NCBI GenBank assembly: GCA_002433675.1
Contig: DJIP01000230.1
Location: 5,752-11,783, forward strand
From: Halomonas halophila
Lineage (GTDB): Bacteria > Pseudomonadota > Gammaproteobacteria > Pseudomonadales > Halomonadaceae
Direction: 5' to 3'
Length of the DNA: 6,032 nt
Part shown: piece by piece, positions 6,016-6,032 of the stretch
How the letters are laid out: each line of letters starts with the position of its first letter
How positions within the stretch are numbered: the stretch's first letter is position 1
Program-made: the position numbers and the translations under genes
The notes under the pieces: generated by a model
What the model was told of the DNA's origin: nothing
Seen by the model: only the letters and a program-made list of their open reading frames with translations
Database searches by the model: none

Positions 6016-6032
6016 GGCTTGTCTGAAAAGTG
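6016..6032. mobile_element. Possible terminal inverted repeat of an IS5-type insertion sequence, cut by the window edge
   Basis: GGCTTGTCTGAAAAGTG resembles the ends of IS5-superfamily elements, and it directly follows CTAG (6012-6015), a favoured four-base target of that group. It begins 41 bases after the denD stop. No transposase is in the window, so this rests on a short, remembered pattern and is tentative. Confidence 0.3.

Overview
This window holds a catabolic operon for four-carbon sugar acids (tetronates) and the start of a divergently oriented LacI-type regulator. All coding regions are GC-rich, with a strong G/C bias at third codon positions, ATG or GTG starts and clear Shine-Dalgarno sites. 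That base composition, with the gene families, fits a proteobacterium. A halophilic gammaproteobacterium of the Halomonas type is my best guess, but it is inferred from style and not from any marker gene.

Layout: positions 1-533 (minus strand) encode the N-terminal 177 residues of a LacI/GalR-family repressor whose C-terminus lies outside the window. A 559-base gene-free region (534-1092) follows. It holds a 14-bp tandem repeat, a perfect 16-bp palindrome (872-887) that looks like a GntR-type LacI-family operator, a candidate promoter overlapping it, and nested inverted repeats in the probable leader RNA. Five plus-strand genes follow: ltnD (1093-2034), otnK (2097-3389), otnC (3386-4033), otnI (4093-4890) and denD (5003-5974). 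Between otnI and denD lies a 32-codon open frame, with its own strong ribosome-binding site, that looks like a damaged duplicate of the 5' end of denD. The last 17 bases may be the end of an insertion sequence sitting next to a CTAG.

How the genes work together, from established knowledge of these families: LtnD oxidises L-threonate to 2-dehydro-L-erythronate, and DenD oxidises D-erythronate to 2-dehydro-D-erythronate. OtnI isomerises the 2-oxo acids to 3-oxo acids, OtnK phosphorylates these at O4 with ATP, and OtnC decarboxylates the product to dihydroxyacetone phosphate, which enters central metabolism. The cluster therefore has both entry dehydrogenases and the complete shared lower pathway. 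No transporter is visible. The repressor probably controls the operon through the 872-887 palindrome, with the inducer likely a tetronate or pathway intermediate (inference).

The enzymes belong to a described pathway. The less ordinary parts are the denD 5'-end duplication, the operator and nested-hairpin arrangement in the leader, and the 14-bp repeat.
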